Shown here in pieces: positions 19,215 through 30,100 of a DNA stretch of 64,000 bases. The DNA comes from Arenimonas terrae (GTDB lineage Bacteria; Pseudomonadota; Gammaproteobacteria; Xanthomonadales; Xanthomonadaceae), in the NCBI RefSeq assembly GCF_006265115.1, contig NZ_SMDR01000001.1, positions 372,001 through 436,000 on the forward strand, written 5' to 3'. Made by a program: the position numbers and the translations under genes. The notes below the pieces were generated by a model. That model searched no databases. It had not been told where the DNA came from and saw only the letters and a program-made list of their open reading frames with translations. Numbering within the stretch: the stretch's first letter is position 1; each line of letters opens with the position of its first letter.

Positions 19215-21047
19215 TCACGAAGCGGAATGGAGCATGGGTTCGTAGAGGTCCACCGGCTGTTCGCGTCCCTTGACGTGGAACTGGCCGCGGTGGACGAAGC
19301 GGAAGCGGCCGGTCTCGCCGCAGGCGGCGCGCGTCGCGTCCGAGACCAGCACCCGCGCCACGCCCTTGGTGGTGCCCTCGATGCGGCTGGCCAGGTTCAC
19401 GGTGTCGCCGATGGCGGTGTATTCCATGCGCGAATCGCTGCCCAGGAATCCGACCACGGCCGGCCCGGTATGCACGCCGATGCCGACGTCGAAGTCGCCC
19501 AGGCCCTCGCCGCGGGCGGCGAGGTCGCGCTTGAAGGCGTCCAGCGCCAGCGTCATCTCGACCGCCGCGGCCACCGCCTGTTCGGCGTGTCCGGGCGTGT
19601 CGGTGGGCGCGTTCCAGAACGCCATGATGGCGTCGCCGATGAACTTGTCTAGCGTGCCGCCGTTGCGGAAGATCACGTCCACCTGGCGGGTGAAGTAGCG
19701 GTTGAGCAGGTCCACCACCGCCTCGGGCGTGCGCGTTTCCGACAGGGTGGTGAAGCCGCGGATGTCGGAGAACAGGATCGAGATCTGGCGCGCCTCGGGC
19801 TTGCGCTCGCGGCTCAGTTCGCCGGTCTCGACCAGGCCCTCGACCACGCGCGGGTCCAGGAAGCGGCCGAATATGCCGATGGTCGCCTCGCGCTCGCGCC
19901 GTTCCTGCCGGTGCGCCTCGATCGTCAGCAGGCCGAAACCGAGCCAGGCCAGCATCAGCGCCCCGCCGACCGGCGCATGCAGCTGGTAGCCGTAGGCGCC
20001 ATAGGCGCCGGCCAGGCAGGCCAGGCTGACCGCGGCCAGCCACAGGCCGATCACCAGCGGGCTGCGCTTGCGGCGCAGGAATCCGGCGACCAGGCCCGCC
20101 GCCAGCAGGGCCGCCAGCGGCCAGCGCAGGGGCAGGTCGCGCAGCCAGTCGCCGGCGCGCAGGTTGGCGATGGCGGTCGTGATCACGTACACGCCGGGCG
20201 TCAGTTTGCCCAGCGGCGTCGGCCGCATGTCGTTCAGGCCCGGCGCGGTGGCGCCGACGATGAGGATGCTGTCGGCCAGCGTCGGCGCGATCTTCGGCTC
20301 GCGCTGGCCCAGGTCGTCGAGCAGGTCGCTGAAGGAGATCGTGCGGGGCGCGGCGCCGAACCAGTTCAGGCGGATCCGCGGGTCCGGCGGCAGCGCGGCG
20401 CCCCCGGCGCGGGCGATGCTGGCGCCCATGTAAGGCAGGCGCCAGCCGCCGGTCTCGGCGAACAGCCGGTAGTGGCGGCCGCTGCCGTCGGCATCGGCCT
20501 CGAAGTTGATCAGGCCGCCCTGCCAGCTCTCTGGCGCCAGCACCTGCGGCAGCAGCAGTGGTGCGCCGGCGCCCGGCGCAGCGTTCGCGCCGCGTTCGGC
20601 GCCGAAGCGCGGCGGCAGCTGGTCCAGCGGGAAGGCGTTGCCGTCGGGCATTCGGAGGGAAGCGAAAAAAAGGTTGTCCTGGCCCTTGACGATCTCGCGG
20701 AACACCGCGTCGCTGTCGGGGCGGAAGGCGTCTGATTCGTTGAACATAACGTCGAAGGCGACGGCTTTCGGCCGCCAGCGCGCCAGGCCGTCGAGCAGCT
20801 CGCCGTGGATCGCGCGCGGCCATGGCCACGAGCCCGCGATCTCGTTCAGGTCCTCTAGGCTCTTCTGGTCGATGGCCACCAGCACGATGTCGGCCGGCGG
20901 CGTGCGCGACTGCGCGTGGCGGGACAGCATGCGGTCGGCGAGCGCATCGTCGGCGCGGTCGAGCAGGCCGGAGAAGTGCAGGGCCAGCGCCGCCAGCAGC
21001 AGGGCGAGCAGGGGCAGTCGCAGGGGCGTGCGTGGCGATCTGGGCAT
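19215..21047 (-). CDS. CHASE2-domain class III adenylate/guanylate cyclase
   Basis: Membrane-bound signalling enzyme of 610 residues. One N-terminal helix, then a periplasmic CHASE2 sensor (about residues 30-310, with VLVAIDQKSLEDLNEIAGSWPWPR and KAVAFDVMF), then about three more membrane helices (325-405), and a cytoplasmic cyclase domain. The metal-binding aspartates are visible in ILFSDIRGFT (Asp428) and FIGDAIMAFWNAP (Asp472); a VNLASRIEGTTKG segment follows. It should make cAMP or cGMP in response to an unknown periplasmic cue. The start at 21047 fits the hydrophobic leader. First gene of a three-gene operon; divergent from dapB. Confidence 0.9.
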   Translation of the reverse strand: MPRSPRTPLRLPLLALLLAALALHFSGLLDRADDALADRMLSRHAQSRTPPADIVLVAIDQKSLEDLNEIAGSWPWPRAIHGELLDGLARWRPKAVAFDVMFNESDAFRPDSDAVFREIVKGQDNLFFASLRMPDGNAFPLDQLPPRFGAERGANAAPGAGAPLLLPQVLAPESWQGGLINFEADADGSGRHYRLFAETGGWRLPYMGASIARAGGAALPPDPRIRLNWFGAAPRTISFSDLLDDLGQREPKIAPTLADSILIVGATAPGLNDMRPTPLGKLTPGVYVITTAIANLRAGDWLRDLPLRWPLAALLAAGLVAGFLRRKRSPLVIGLWLAAVSLACLAGAYGAYGYQLHAPVGGALMLAWLGFGLLTIEAHRQERREREATIGIFGRFLDPRVVEGLVETGELSRERKPEARQISILFSDIRGFTTLSETRTPEAVVDLLNRYFTRQVDVIFRNGGTLDKFIGDAIMAFWNAPTDTPGHAEQAVAAAVEMTLALDAFKRDLAARGEGLGDFDVGIGVHTGPAVVGFLGSDSRMEYTAIGDTVNLASRIEGTTKGVARVLVSDATRAACGETGRFRFVHRGQFHVKGREQPVDLYEPMLHSAS

Positions 21048-21126
21048 GCGGCCGATGCTGTGGTCGGGTTCCTGACGGAGTCTAGCGGTTTGCCAGGCCG
21101 GGGCGGTTTCCGATAGCGTCCGGGCG

Positions 21127-21864
21127 ATGAATACGTCTGCTCCTGCCCGAGTCCTGATCCACGGCGCCAGCGGCCGCATGGGGCGCGCCCTGCTGCGCCT
21201 GGCCGCCGAACGCGGCGACCTGGTCGTGGTGGCCGCAGTCAGCGCGCGCGGCGCGGCGCTGGCCGAAGCCGGCGCCGTTCCGGTGCTTCCCGCCAGCCGG
21301 CTGGCCGAGGTGCCGGCCTTCGACGTCGCGGTGGACTTCAGCCTTCCCGAAGCCTTCGACCCGCTGCTGGCCCTGTGCCGCGAGCGCGGAGCGGCCCTGG
21401 TGAGCGGCACCACCGGCCTGTCCGGCGGCCAGTATTCGGCCCTCGATGCCGCCGCGGCCCGGATCGCCGTGCTCTGGGCGCCGAACTTCAGCCTGGGCGT
21501 CGCCGTGCTGACCGAGCTGGTTCGCCAGGCGGCGGCGGCGCTGCCGGGCTGGGACGCCGACATCGTCGAGGCCCACCACATCCACAAGAAGGACGCGCCC
21601 TCGGGCACGGCCCTGCACCTGGGTGCAGCCGTCGAGGCCGGCCGGGGCAGGGCGCCGCACTACGCCAGCCTGCGTACCGGCGACATCGTCGGTGAACACA
21701 CGGTGCAGCTGGCCGGCCCCGGCGAGCGCCTGGAGCTGGTGCACCGGGCCACGAACCGGGACATTTTCGCCCGTGGTGCGCTGGAAGCCGCGCTGCGCAT
21801 GGCCGGGCGCGGGCCGGGGCGGGTCGGCCTGGGTGCGCTGCTGCTGGGCGGATCCGCGCGCTGA
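21127..21864 (+). CDS. dapB: 4-hydroxy-tetrahydrodipicolinate reductase DapB
   Basis: Lysine/diaminopimelate biosynthesis enzyme, 245 residues. Nucleotide-binding GASGRMGRAL near the N-terminus, SGTTGL, then the catalytic and substrate-binding segment EAHHIHKKDAPSGTALHLG. Slightly shorter than the E. coli enzyme (about 273), with the region after the His pair compressed. It precedes carA, as in relatives. Confidence 0.96.
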   Translation: MNTSAPARVLIHGASGRMGRALLRLAAERGDLVVVAAVSARGAALAEAGAVPVLPASRLAEVPAFDVAVDFSLPEAFDPLLALCRERGAALVSGTTGLSGGQYSALDAAAARIAVLWAPNFSLGVAVLTELVRQAAAALPGWDADIVEAHHIHKKDAPSGTALHLGAAVEAGRGRAPHYASLRTGDIVGEHTVQLAGPGERLELVHRATNRDIFARGALEAALRMAGRGPGRVGLGALLLGGSAR

Positions 21865-22017
21865 GGCCGGATTTCTCCGCCGCGTTTCCCTTTTGCCCCC
21901 CGTGCCGCTAAAATTCCGGCTCGCCTGAACCCCCTCCCGTACGGACACGGTTTCGACCTGTCCGCGGGTGCTCGCACACCCAGCGAACCGGGTTCCCCCA
22001 TAGCAAGGCGATTCTCC
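21865..22017 (+). promoter_or_regulatory. carA leader with three consecutive small hairpins
   Basis: This 153-base gap holds TAAAAT (21909-21914) with TTTCCC (21885-21890) at 18-base spacing, a fair sigma-70 promoter. Downstream lie CGGACA/TGTCCG (21942-21964), GGGTG/CACCC (21966-21981) and the palindrome GAACCGGGTTC (21985-21995). Pyrimidine or arginine control of carbamoyl-phosphate synthesis would be expected here, but I recognise no ArgR box or known riboswitch. Confidence 0.4.
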
Positions 22018-23145
22018 GTGACCCAACCCGCAATCCTCGCGCTCGAAGACGGCACCGTGTTCGAGGGCGTTTCCGTCGGCGCGCCCGGAACGAGCGTCGG
22101 CGAGGTGGTGTTCAACACCGCCATGACCGGCTACCAGGAGGTCCTGACCGACCCGTCCTACGCCCGCCAGATGGTCACCCTGACCTATCCGCACATCGGC
22201 AATACCGGCATGACCGCCCAGGACGACGAAGCCGAGCGCGTCTGGGCCGCCGGCCTGATCGTGCGCGACGTGCCGCGCCGCCCCAGCAACTGGCGCAGCC
22301 AGGTGGCCCTGCCGGAATGGCTGGCCGCGCGTGGCGTGGTCGCGATCGCCGGCATCGACACCCGCAAGCTCACCCGCCTGCTGCGCGACCGCGGCGCCCA
22401 GAACGGCTGCCTGGTGGCGGGCGAGGGCCTCGACGCCGAACACGCCATCGAGGCCGCGCGCAAGTTCCCGGGCCTCAAGGGCATGGACCTGGCCAAGGAA
22501 GTCTGCACGCGCGAGCGCTACAGCTGGACCGAGGGCGAGCTCGACCTGGACCGCAACCAGTTCCGCCGCGCCGACGCCCGTTTCCACGTCGTGGCCTACG
22601 ACTTCGGCGTCAAGCGCAACATCCTGCGCATGCTGGCCGAACGCGGCTGCCGCATCACCGTGGTGCCGGCGCAGACCCCGGCCGCCCAGGTGCTGGCGGA
22701 AAAGCCCGACGGCGTGTTCCTGTCCAACGGCCCGGGCGACCCGGAGCCCTGCGACTACGCGATCGCCGCCATCCGCGAGTTCCTGGCGGCGAAGATCCCG
22801 GTGTTCGGCATCTGCCTGGGCCACCAGCTGCTCGGCCTGGCGGCCGGCGCGAAGACCCTGAAGATGAAGTTCGGCCACCACGGCGCCAACCACCCGGTGA
22901 TCGACCTGGGCAGCAGGCGCGTGATGATCACCAGCCAGAACCACGGTTTTGCCGTGGACGAAACCACGCTGCCGGGCAACGTGCGGGTCACGCACCGTTC
23001 GCTGTTCGACGGTTCCAACCAGGGCATCGAGCTGGCCGATGCCCCCGCTTACAGCTTCCAGGGCCACCCGGAAGCCAGTCCGGGCCCGCACGACGTCTCG
23101 GGCCTGTTCGACAAGTTCATAACGATGATGTCTGAAAAAAACTGA
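22018..23145 (+). CDS. carA: carbamoyl-phosphate synthase small subunit CarA
   Basis: Glutaminase subunit, 375 residues, starting with GTG at 22018. It hydrolyses glutamine and passes ammonia to CarB for pyrimidine and arginine synthesis. The triad is visible: Cys in [12 protein letters not shown], and His/Glu in [14 protein letters not shown]. The N-terminal domain pattern [18 protein letters not shown] is typical. CarB is not next door: three genes intervene. Confidence 0.96.
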   Translation: MTQPAILALEDGTVFEGVSVGAPGTSVGEVVFNTAMTGYQEVLTDPSYARQMVTLTYPHIGNTGMTAQDDEAERVWAAGLIVRDVPRRPSNWRSQVALPEWLAARGVVAIAGIDTRKLTRLLRDRGAQNGCLVAGEGLDAEHAIEAARKFPGLKGMDLAKEVCTRERYSWTEGELDLDRNQFRRADARFHVVAYDFGVKRNILRMLAERGCRITVVPAQTPAAQVLAEKPDGVFLSNGPGDPEPCDYAIAAIREFLAAKIPVFGICLGHQLLGLAAGAKTLKMKFGHHGANHPVIDLGSRRVMITSQNHGFAVDETTLPGNVRVTHRSLFDGSNQGIELADAPAYSFQGHPEASPGPHDVSGLFDKFITMMSEKN

Positions 23146-23165
23146 AACCTTGGGGAAGGTAGACA

Positions 23166-25082
23166 ATGAAGATGCTGCGCCGTTTTGCCCTTGCAATGAG
23201 CCTTGCCGTCACCGCGCCCGCCGCGGTGCAGGCGGTCGAAGTCCCGGTCGGTGATTTCTTCAAGGATCCCGAGTTCACCGACGTCTCGCTGTCGCCCAAT
23301 GGCGACTTCATTACCGTATCCGTGCCCCAGGGCGACCGCACGCTGCTGGCCGCGTTCCGCGTGGCCGACATGAAGCTGGTGGGCAAGTGGGACTACGGCG
23401 CGAAGAAGCACATCGAAGGCGTTCGCTGGGTCAACGATGAGCGCTTCTTCATGTACGTGACCGAAAAGGTCGGCCGATTCGACCGGCGCGTCGGCAATGC
23501 CGACGTCTACGCCAGCAACGTTGACGGCACGCAGCGTGCGGACATCCCCAACGGAGGCACCTACCAGATCGTCGACAGCACCTGGGACGATCCCAAGACG
23601 ATCATCGTGTCGCGCTCCTGGGATTCCGCGGTGCTTTCGCGCCTGAATGTCTACGACGGCGGCGTGCGCACGATCGCAACCGCCCCGATCCACCAGGGCA
23701 GCTTCGTGCTCGACCACGAGCTGAACGTGCGATTCGCCGTGGGCACCGACGAGAAGAACCAGAACATCACCCTGCGCCGCGTCGGCGACCGCTGGGAGCC
23801 GGTGGCCAAATCCGAGATGGGCGGCGCGATGCGCTGGCCCATGGGCTTCGACCGCGAGAACAAGCGGGTCCTGTTCGCCATCAGCGACAAGGGCGAACCC
23901 TCGCGACTGGTGCTCACCAATCCCGAAGGCGGCGAAGAGACCCGCCTGGCCTGGAACGAGAACGTCGATCCGATCGACTACCTCACCAGCAGCGACGAGC
24001 GCGACCTGCTGGCCGTCGAATACATGGACGGCACGCCGGGTTACACCTTCGTCAACAAGGACCATCCGGAGTCCAAGGTCTACGCTGGCCTGATCAACGC
24101 GTTCCCGGACCACGCGGTGCGTTTCGACGGCATCAGCCGCAATGGCCAGTACATCCTCATCCGCGCCTACAGCGACGTGGATCCGGGCTCCTACTACCTG
24201 TTCGACCGCCAGACCGGCCAGGCGAAGTTCCTGCTGTCGGCGATGGAGTGGATCAAGCCGGAGCAGATGTCGCCGATGGACCCGATCGTGGTCACGGCGC
24301 GCGACGGCACCGAGCTGCACGGCTACCTGACGGTTCCGAAGTACAGCGACGGCAAGAACCTGCCGCTGATCCTGCACCCGCACGGCGGCCCCCACGGCCC
24401 GCGCGACGAGTGGGGCTTCAACCCGGAAGTGCAGTTCCTGGCCAACCGCGGGTTCGCGGTGCTGCAGATCAACTTCCGCGGTTCGGGCGGCTACGGCAGC
24501 GCGTTCGAAAGCGCCGGCTACCGCAAGTGGGGCACGGCCATGATCGACGACATGACCGATGCGGTTAAGTGGGTCGTGGACCAGGGCATCGCCGATTCCA
24601 ACCGCATCTGCACCTACGGCGCCTCCTACGGCGGTTACGCTGCCGTGCAGAGCGTGGTCCGCGAACCGGACCGCTACCGTTGCGCCATCGGTTACGTCGG
24701 CCTGTACAACATGTCGCTCTGGATGAAGGACAGCGACGTCGCCGACCGCGAGAGCGACAGCGGCCGCAACTACCAGGTCCGGGTCTTCCCCGAGGACGAG
24801 GCTGGTCGCCAGGCACAGTCGCCGGCATTCAACGTGGACAAGATCCGCGTGCCGCTGATGCTGGTGCATGGCGCCAAGGACCCGCGCGTGCCGATCTCGC
24901 AGTACGACTTCCTGATGAAGAAGCTCGAGGAAGCCGGCAAGCCGCCGGAAGTCACCATCGTCGAGGACAAGGAAGGCCACGGTTTCTACGACTACCAGAA
25001 CCAGGTCGACCTCTACACCGCGATGGAGAAGTTCCTCGACAAGTACATCGGCACGCCCAAGCCGGCGACCGGCGCACCCTGA
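23166..25082 (+). CDS. secreted S9-family prolyl oligopeptidase-like serine peptidase
   Basis: 638 residues with a signal peptide ending VQA|VE, so periplasmic or secreted. An N-terminal beta-propeller (about 30-370) is followed by an alpha/beta-hydrolase catalytic domain. Triad: Ser487 in GASYGGYAAV, Asp572 in HGAKDPRVP, His605 in EGHGFYDY. Such S9 peptidases (DPP/acylaminoacyl type) are numerous in Lysobacteraceae and cut short peptides. GGGGAAGG precedes the ATG, 20 bases after carA. The base composition of this gene is a little less GC-extreme than its neighbours. Confidence 0.92.
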   Translation: MKMLRRFALAMSLAVTAPAAVQAVEVPVGDFFKDPEFTDVSLSPNGDFITVSVPQGDRTLLAAFRVADMKLVGKWDYGAKKHIEGVRWVNDERFFMYVTEKVGRFDRRVGNADVYASNVDGTQRADIPNGGTYQIVDSTWDDPKTIIVSRSWDSAVLSRLNVYDGGVRTIATAPIHQGSFVLDHELNVRFAVGTDEKNQNITLRRVGDRWEPVAKSEMGGAMRWPMGFDRENKRVLFAISDKGEPSRLVLTNPEGGEETRLAWNENVDPIDYLTSSDERDLLAVEYMDGTPGYTFVNKDHPESKVYAGLINAFPDHAVRFDGISRNGQYILIRAYSDVDPGSYYLFDRQTGQAKFLLSAMEWIKPEQMSPMDPIVVTARDGTELHGYLTVPKYSDGKNLPLILHPHGGPHGPRDEWGFNPEVQFLANRGFAVLQINFRGSGGYGSAFESAGYRKWGTAMIDDMTDAVKWVVDQGIADSNRICTYGASYGGYAAVQSVVREPDRYRCAIGYVGLYNMSLWMKDSDVADRESDSGRNYQVRVFPEDEAGRQAQSPAFNVDKIRVPLMLVHGAKDPRVPISQYDFLMKKLEEAGKPPEVTIVEDKEGHGFYDYQNQVDLYTAMEKFLDKYIGTPKPATGAP

Positions 25083-25092
25083 GGCCCACGCC

Positions 25093-25737
25093 ATGACCCT
25101 TCGCGTATTCCGCAAGCTCTGCCTCGCCGCCAGCCTCGTGCTGGCGGCGGGTCCGGTCCTCGCCGAGACCGCGCAGACCCACGAACAGCGCATCGACCGG
25201 CTGACCGACTCGATGGTGGTGCTGATGCCGTTCGGCACCATCTTCGAAAGCGTCGCCGCGGCCGATCCGAGCTGGCCGGCCATGGAAAGAGCCGACGAGA
25301 TCAGCGCCAGGCAGCTGGTCTGCCTGCGCGGCGAGCTCTCCACCGAGGGCTACCGGCGGTACGCCCGCGGCATGGTGCAGGTTTACGCCGACGCCAACCC
25401 CGGGCGCCTGGACAGCGACATCGCCCTGGTCGAGAGCGGCGTGGCGGAGATGTTCGGCAAGCTCGTCCTGGCCGGTGCGGAGGGCGAGCGCACGGGCGTG
25501 CAGGCCGACCCCGAACAGCTGCTGGCCGGGTACGCGCCCGAGCAGCTCGAGGCCTTCATGACCTTCTTCAGCGCCGAAGAGCACGCCGGCCTGCGCGAGC
25601 TTGCGGGCCTGGGCAACCAGCTCAACACCGCCAAGTCGGCCGAGGAGAACGAGGCGGCCGGCGAGCAGCTCGGTTCCGCGCTGGCCGGCAAGCTGATGGC
25701 GCGTGCGATGGATACCTGCGGCGTCAAGCTGCCTTGA
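25093..25737 (+). CDS. secreted DUF2059-like protein
   Basis: 214 residues with signal peptide ending VLAE|TA. The mature part is largely helical and resembles DUF2059 in pattern (aromatic-rich middle, AGYAPEQLEAFMTFFSAEEHAGL, and a conserved-looking helix after it), but that assignment is by eye only. Function unknown. It follows the S9 peptidase by ten bases, between carA and carB. Confidence 0.65.
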   Translation: MTLRVFRKLCLAASLVLAAGPVLAETAQTHEQRIDRLTDSMVVLMPFGTIFESVAAADPSWPAMERADEISARQLVCLRGELSTEGYRRYARGMVQVYADANPGRLDSDIALVESGVAEMFGKLVLAGAEGERTGVQADPEQLLAGYAPEQLEAFMTFFSAEEHAGLRELAGLGNQLNTAKSAEENEAAGEQLGSALAGKLMARAMDTCGVKLP

Positions 25738-25775
25738 GCACCGGCCACCCCGCCCAACCGAACGGAATGCACTGA

Positions 25776-27173
25776 ATGGCCAGCAAGACCGGATCACGAG
25801 GGAAGCGCGGCGGGTCTTCGATCGGCCCGGCGATCTTCTGGGTCTTCACGCGGCTGGTCCTGCCGCTCGGGCTCATCTACGCCGTGCTGTGGTGGCGTAC
25901 GGGCGTGGCGATCGACCGCCAGCTCGACAGCCTGCGGCCCTTCATGGACATCCGCCGCGGCGGCACCGTGCTGGGCCTCAACGGCGATGTCGGCATCCGC
26001 AAGCTGGTGATCCAGCCCCAGGCCGGGTCGCCGATGCCGGCGATCCGGGTCACCGCCGACCGCGCCGTGCTGCGTACGCCGGGCATCTTCTGGGTGCTGC
26101 GCAGCGCCATCTTCGGCGTGCCGGACGAGATCCCTTCGCGCTTCGGCTTCAGCCTTTCGGGTGCCGGCGTCGACGGTCCGCCGGAGGCGCTGGAAGCCGC
26201 GATGCTGGGTGGGCACGTGATGTTCCCGTTCGAGCTCGCCGGCTGCGAGCCGGGCCTGACGCTCGAGGTCGCCAACGCGCTGGGCCTGCGCGATGCCGAG
26301 GGCAACTTCGCCCTCACCATGGAATACGGCGGCGCCGACCACCTGCGCCTGCGCATCGAATCGGAGACGCCGGGCCAGGCCACGCTAAGCGGCGACATCA
26401 ACCTCAGCCTGGGCCCGGCCGGCAATCCCTCCATGCGCCTGCTGACCGCCGGCTTCGAATCGCTGAACATCCTGATCCAGGACCAGGGATTCGGCGGCCG
26501 CCGCAACGCCTACTGCGCGCGCAAGCTCGGCATCTCGCCGCAGGAATTCGTCGCCCGGCACGTCGAGGCGGTGCGCGCGGGCTTCGCGGCCGACGGGCTG
26601 GTGCCCGGTGCGGCGATGGACCAGGCTTATACCGGCTTCGTGCGCGACGGCGGAAAGCTGACGATCCTGGCGCGACCGCTGCGCCCGGGCCCGCTGGCCC
26701 AGCTGCAGGAGGTCGGTCTCGACGGTCTCGGCCTGTTCGTGGATGCGACGGTGAAGCACAACGACGATTTCACGGCGCCGCTGGTCTTCCTGCCCGCCGA
26801 CCAGTTCGCCTCGACATCGCCCGCCGCGGCCACGGGTGCGCAGGATGCGGCCGCGGTGCCGGCTGTCGCCGCCGCGGAAGCCCCGGCCGCGCCTGCCGAT
26901 GCGACCGCCGACGAAGCGCCGGCCCCCGGTACGGAGATCGCCTACGACGACCTGCCCGCGCACCTGGGCGCGGCGGTCGAGGTCAGCACCAGCCTTGGCA
27001 CCGTGCGCCGCGGCGTGCTCACCGGTGCCAGCTCGATCAGCATCGTCATCAAGCTGGCCCCCGAAGAGGGCGGCTTCCCGCTCTCGATGCCCAAGTACAA
27101 CATCGTCAAGGTCCGCCTGGCGCCGCCCCTCACCGAAACACCGGAAACGCAAGAAAATGCCCAAGCGCAGTGA
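25776..27173 (+). CDS. membrane-anchored protein of unknown function
   Basis: 465 residues that I do not recognise. A basic cytoplasmic N-terminus ([13 protein letters not shown]) and a single helix (about 18-42) suggest a type II anchor with most of the protein in the periplasm. The middle is beta-rich, reminiscent of lipid- or polymer-binding periplasmic domains, but I can name no family. An Ala/Pro-rich linker (about 350-390) leads to a 70-residue C-terminal domain beginning [20 protein letters not shown], which looks like a small beta barrel. Its last 17 bases overlap the start of carB, so the two are likely co-translated. Confidence 0.7.
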   Translation: MASKTGSRGKRGGSSIGPAIFWVFTRLVLPLGLIYAVLWWRTGVAIDRQLDSLRPFMDIRRGGTVLGLNGDVGIRKLVIQPQAGSPMPAIRVTADRAVLRTPGIFWVLRSAIFGVPDEIPSRFGFSLSGAGVDGPPEALEAAMLGGHVMFPFELAGCEPGLTLEVANALGLRDAEGNFALTMEYGGADHLRLRIESETPGQATLSGDINLSLGPAGNPSMRLLTAGFESLNILIQDQGFGGRRNAYCARKLGISPQEFVARHVEAVRAGFAADGLVPGAAMDQAYTGFVRDGGKLTILARPLRPGPLAQLQEVGLDGLGLFVDATVKHNDDFTAPLVFLPADQFASTSPAAATGAQDAAAVPAVAAAEAPAAPADATADEAPAPGTEIAYDDLPAHLGAAVEVSTSLGTVRRGVLTGASSISIVIKLAPEEGGFPLSMPKYNIVKVRLAPPLTETPETQENAQAQ

Positions 27174-30100
27174 CATCAAGAGCATCCTGATCATCGGCGC
27201 CGGCCCGATCGTCATCGGTCAGGCCTGCGAGTTCGATTACTCCGGCGCCCAGGCCTGCAAGGCCCTGCGCGACGAGGGTTACAGGGTGATCCTGGTGAAC
27301 TCCAACCCCGCGACGATCATGACCGACCCGGACATGGCCGACGCGGTCTACATTGAGCCGATCAACCCGGCCACGGTCGAGCGCATCATCGCCAAGGAAA
27401 AGCCCGACGCGCTGCTGCCGACGATGGGCGGCCAGACCGCGCTCAACTGCGCGCTCGACCTCGCCGACGCCGGCGTGCTGGAAAAACACGGCGTCGAGCT
27501 GATCGGCGCCTCGCGCGAGGCCATCCGCATGGCCGAGGACCGCGAACTTTTCCGCGTCGCCATGCGCGAGATCGGCCTGGAGTGCCCGAAGGCCGAGGTC
27601 GCGCGTTCGCTCGACGAAGCCATCCGCATCCAGGCGACGGTCGGCTACCCGACGATCATCCGTCCGTCCTTCACCCTGGGCGGCAGCGGCGGCGGCATCG
27701 CCTACAACCGCGAGGAGCTGGTCGAGATCGTCACCCGCGGCCTCGAGCTCTCGCCCACGCACGAAGTGCTGGTGGAAGAGTCGGTGCTGGGCTGGAAGGA
27801 GTTCGAGATGGAGGTGGTGCGCGACACCGCCGACAACTGCATCATCGTCTGCTCGATCGAGAACCTCGACCCGATGGGCGTGCACACCGGCGACAGCATC
27901 ACCGTCGCCCCGGCGCAGACACTCACCGACAAGGAATACCAGCGCCTGCGCGACGCCTCGATCGCCGTGCTGCGCAAGATCGGCGTGGATACCGGCGGCA
28001 GCAACGTCCAGTTCGGCATCAATGCCAACGACGGCCGCGTGGTCGTGATCGAGATGAACCCGCGCGTGTCGCGCTCCTCGGCCCTGGCCTCCAAGGCCAC
28101 CGGCTTCCCGATCGCCAAGATCGCCGCCAAGCTCGCCGTCGGCTACACGCTCGACGAGCTGCGCAACGACATCACCGGTGGCGCCACCCCGGCCTCGTTC
28201 GAGCCGACGATCGATTACGTCGTCACCAAGATCCCGCGTTTCGCCTTCGAGAAATTCCCGGCCGCCGACGCCCGCCTGACCACCCAGATGAAGTCGGTGG
28301 GTGAGGTGATGGCGATCGGCCGGACCTTCCAGGAGTCCATGCAGAAAGCCCTGCGCGGCCTGGAGACCGGCAAGGTCGGCTTCGATCCGACCGGCGCGGC
28401 CGGGCAGGGCGACGAGGGCCTGCTGCGCATCAAGCGCGAGTTGAAGGAGCCGGGCCCCGAGCGCCTGTTCCAGGTGGCCGAGGCTTTCCGCGCCGGCCTC
28501 AGCGTCGAGGACGTATATGGCCTGAGCTTCATCGACCCCTGGTTCCTCGACCAGATCGAGGAAATCATCGCCGCCGAGAAGGACGTCGCCGCCGTCGGCC
28601 TGGCTGGCCTGGATGGCAAGCGCCTGCGCGAGCTCAAGCGCCAGGGTTTCTCCGACGCACGCCTCGCCCAGCTCACCGGCACCGACGAATCGGCGATCCG
28701 CGCCCTGCGCCGGGCCTTCGGCGTGCGCCCCGTATACAAGCGCGTGGACAGCTGCGCCGCCGAGTTCGCCACCTCCACCGCCTATCTGTACTCGACCTAC
28801 GAGGACGAGTGCGAGGCCAATCCCAGCGATCGCGAGAAGATCATCGTGCTCGGCGGTGGCCCCAACCGCATCGGCCAGGGCATCGAATTCGACTACTGCT
28901 GCGTGCACGCTTCGCTGGCGCTGCGGGAAGATGGTTACGAAACCATCATGGTCAACTGCAACCCGGAAACGGTCTCGACCGACTACGACACCTCCGACCG
29001 CCTGTACTTCGAGCCGGTGACGCTGGAGGACGTGCTGGAGATCGTCGACGTCGAAAAGCCCAAGGGCGTGATCGTGCAGTACGGCGGCCAGACGCCGCTG
29101 AAGCTGTCGCGCGCGCTCGAGGCCGCCGGCGTGCCGATCATCGGCACCTCGCCCGACTCGATCGACCTGGCCGAAGACCGCGAGCGTTTCCAGAAGCTGG
29201 TCGAGCAGCTGGGACTGATCCAGCCGCCCAACCGCACCGCCCGCAACGCCGAGCAGGCGATCGCCCTGGCCAACCAGATCGGCTACCCGCTGGTCGTGCG
29301 CCCCAGCTACGTGCTCGGCGGACGCGCCATGGAAGTGGTGTATTCCGACGCCGACCTCTCGCGCTACATCCGCGAGGCGGTGCAGGTCTCGAACGACTCG
29401 CCGGTGCTGCTGGACCGTTTCCTCGACAACGCGGTCGAGGTGGACGTGGACGTGATCGCCGACAGGGACGGCAAGGTGCTGATCGGCGGCATCATGGAAC
29501 ACATCGAGGAAGCCGGCGTGCATTCCGGCGACTCGTCCTGCTCGCTGCCGCCGTACTCGCTTTCGGCCGCGACCCAGGACAAGCTGCGCGTGCAGGTGGC
29601 CCAACTGGCCAAGGCCCTGAAGGTGGTCGGCCTGATGAACACCCAGTTCGCCATCACCACCGAAGCCGACGGCAGCGAGATCATCTACCTGCTGGAAGTG
29701 AACCCGCGCGCCTCGCGCACCGTGCCCTTCGTCTCCAAGGCCATCGGCATCCCGCTGGCCAAGATCGCCGCGCGCTGCATGGCCGGCAAGACGCTGGCCG
29801 AGCAGGGCGCCACGAAGGAAATCGTGCCGGACTACTTCTCGGTGAAGGAAGCCATCTTCCCGTTCGCCAAGTTCCAGGGCGTCGACCCGATCCTCGGCCC
29901 GGAAATGCGCTCCACCGGCGAAGTCATGGGCGTGGGCCGCACCTTCGCCGAGGCCTTCGGCCGCGCCGAGGAAGCCGCCAACATCAAGGCGCCGGTGCCG
30001 GGCAAGGCCTTCGTCTCGGTGCGCGATCCGGACAAGCGGCGGCTGCTGCCGGTTGCCAATGACCTGATCGAGCGCGGTTATTCGCTGGTCGCCACCGAAG

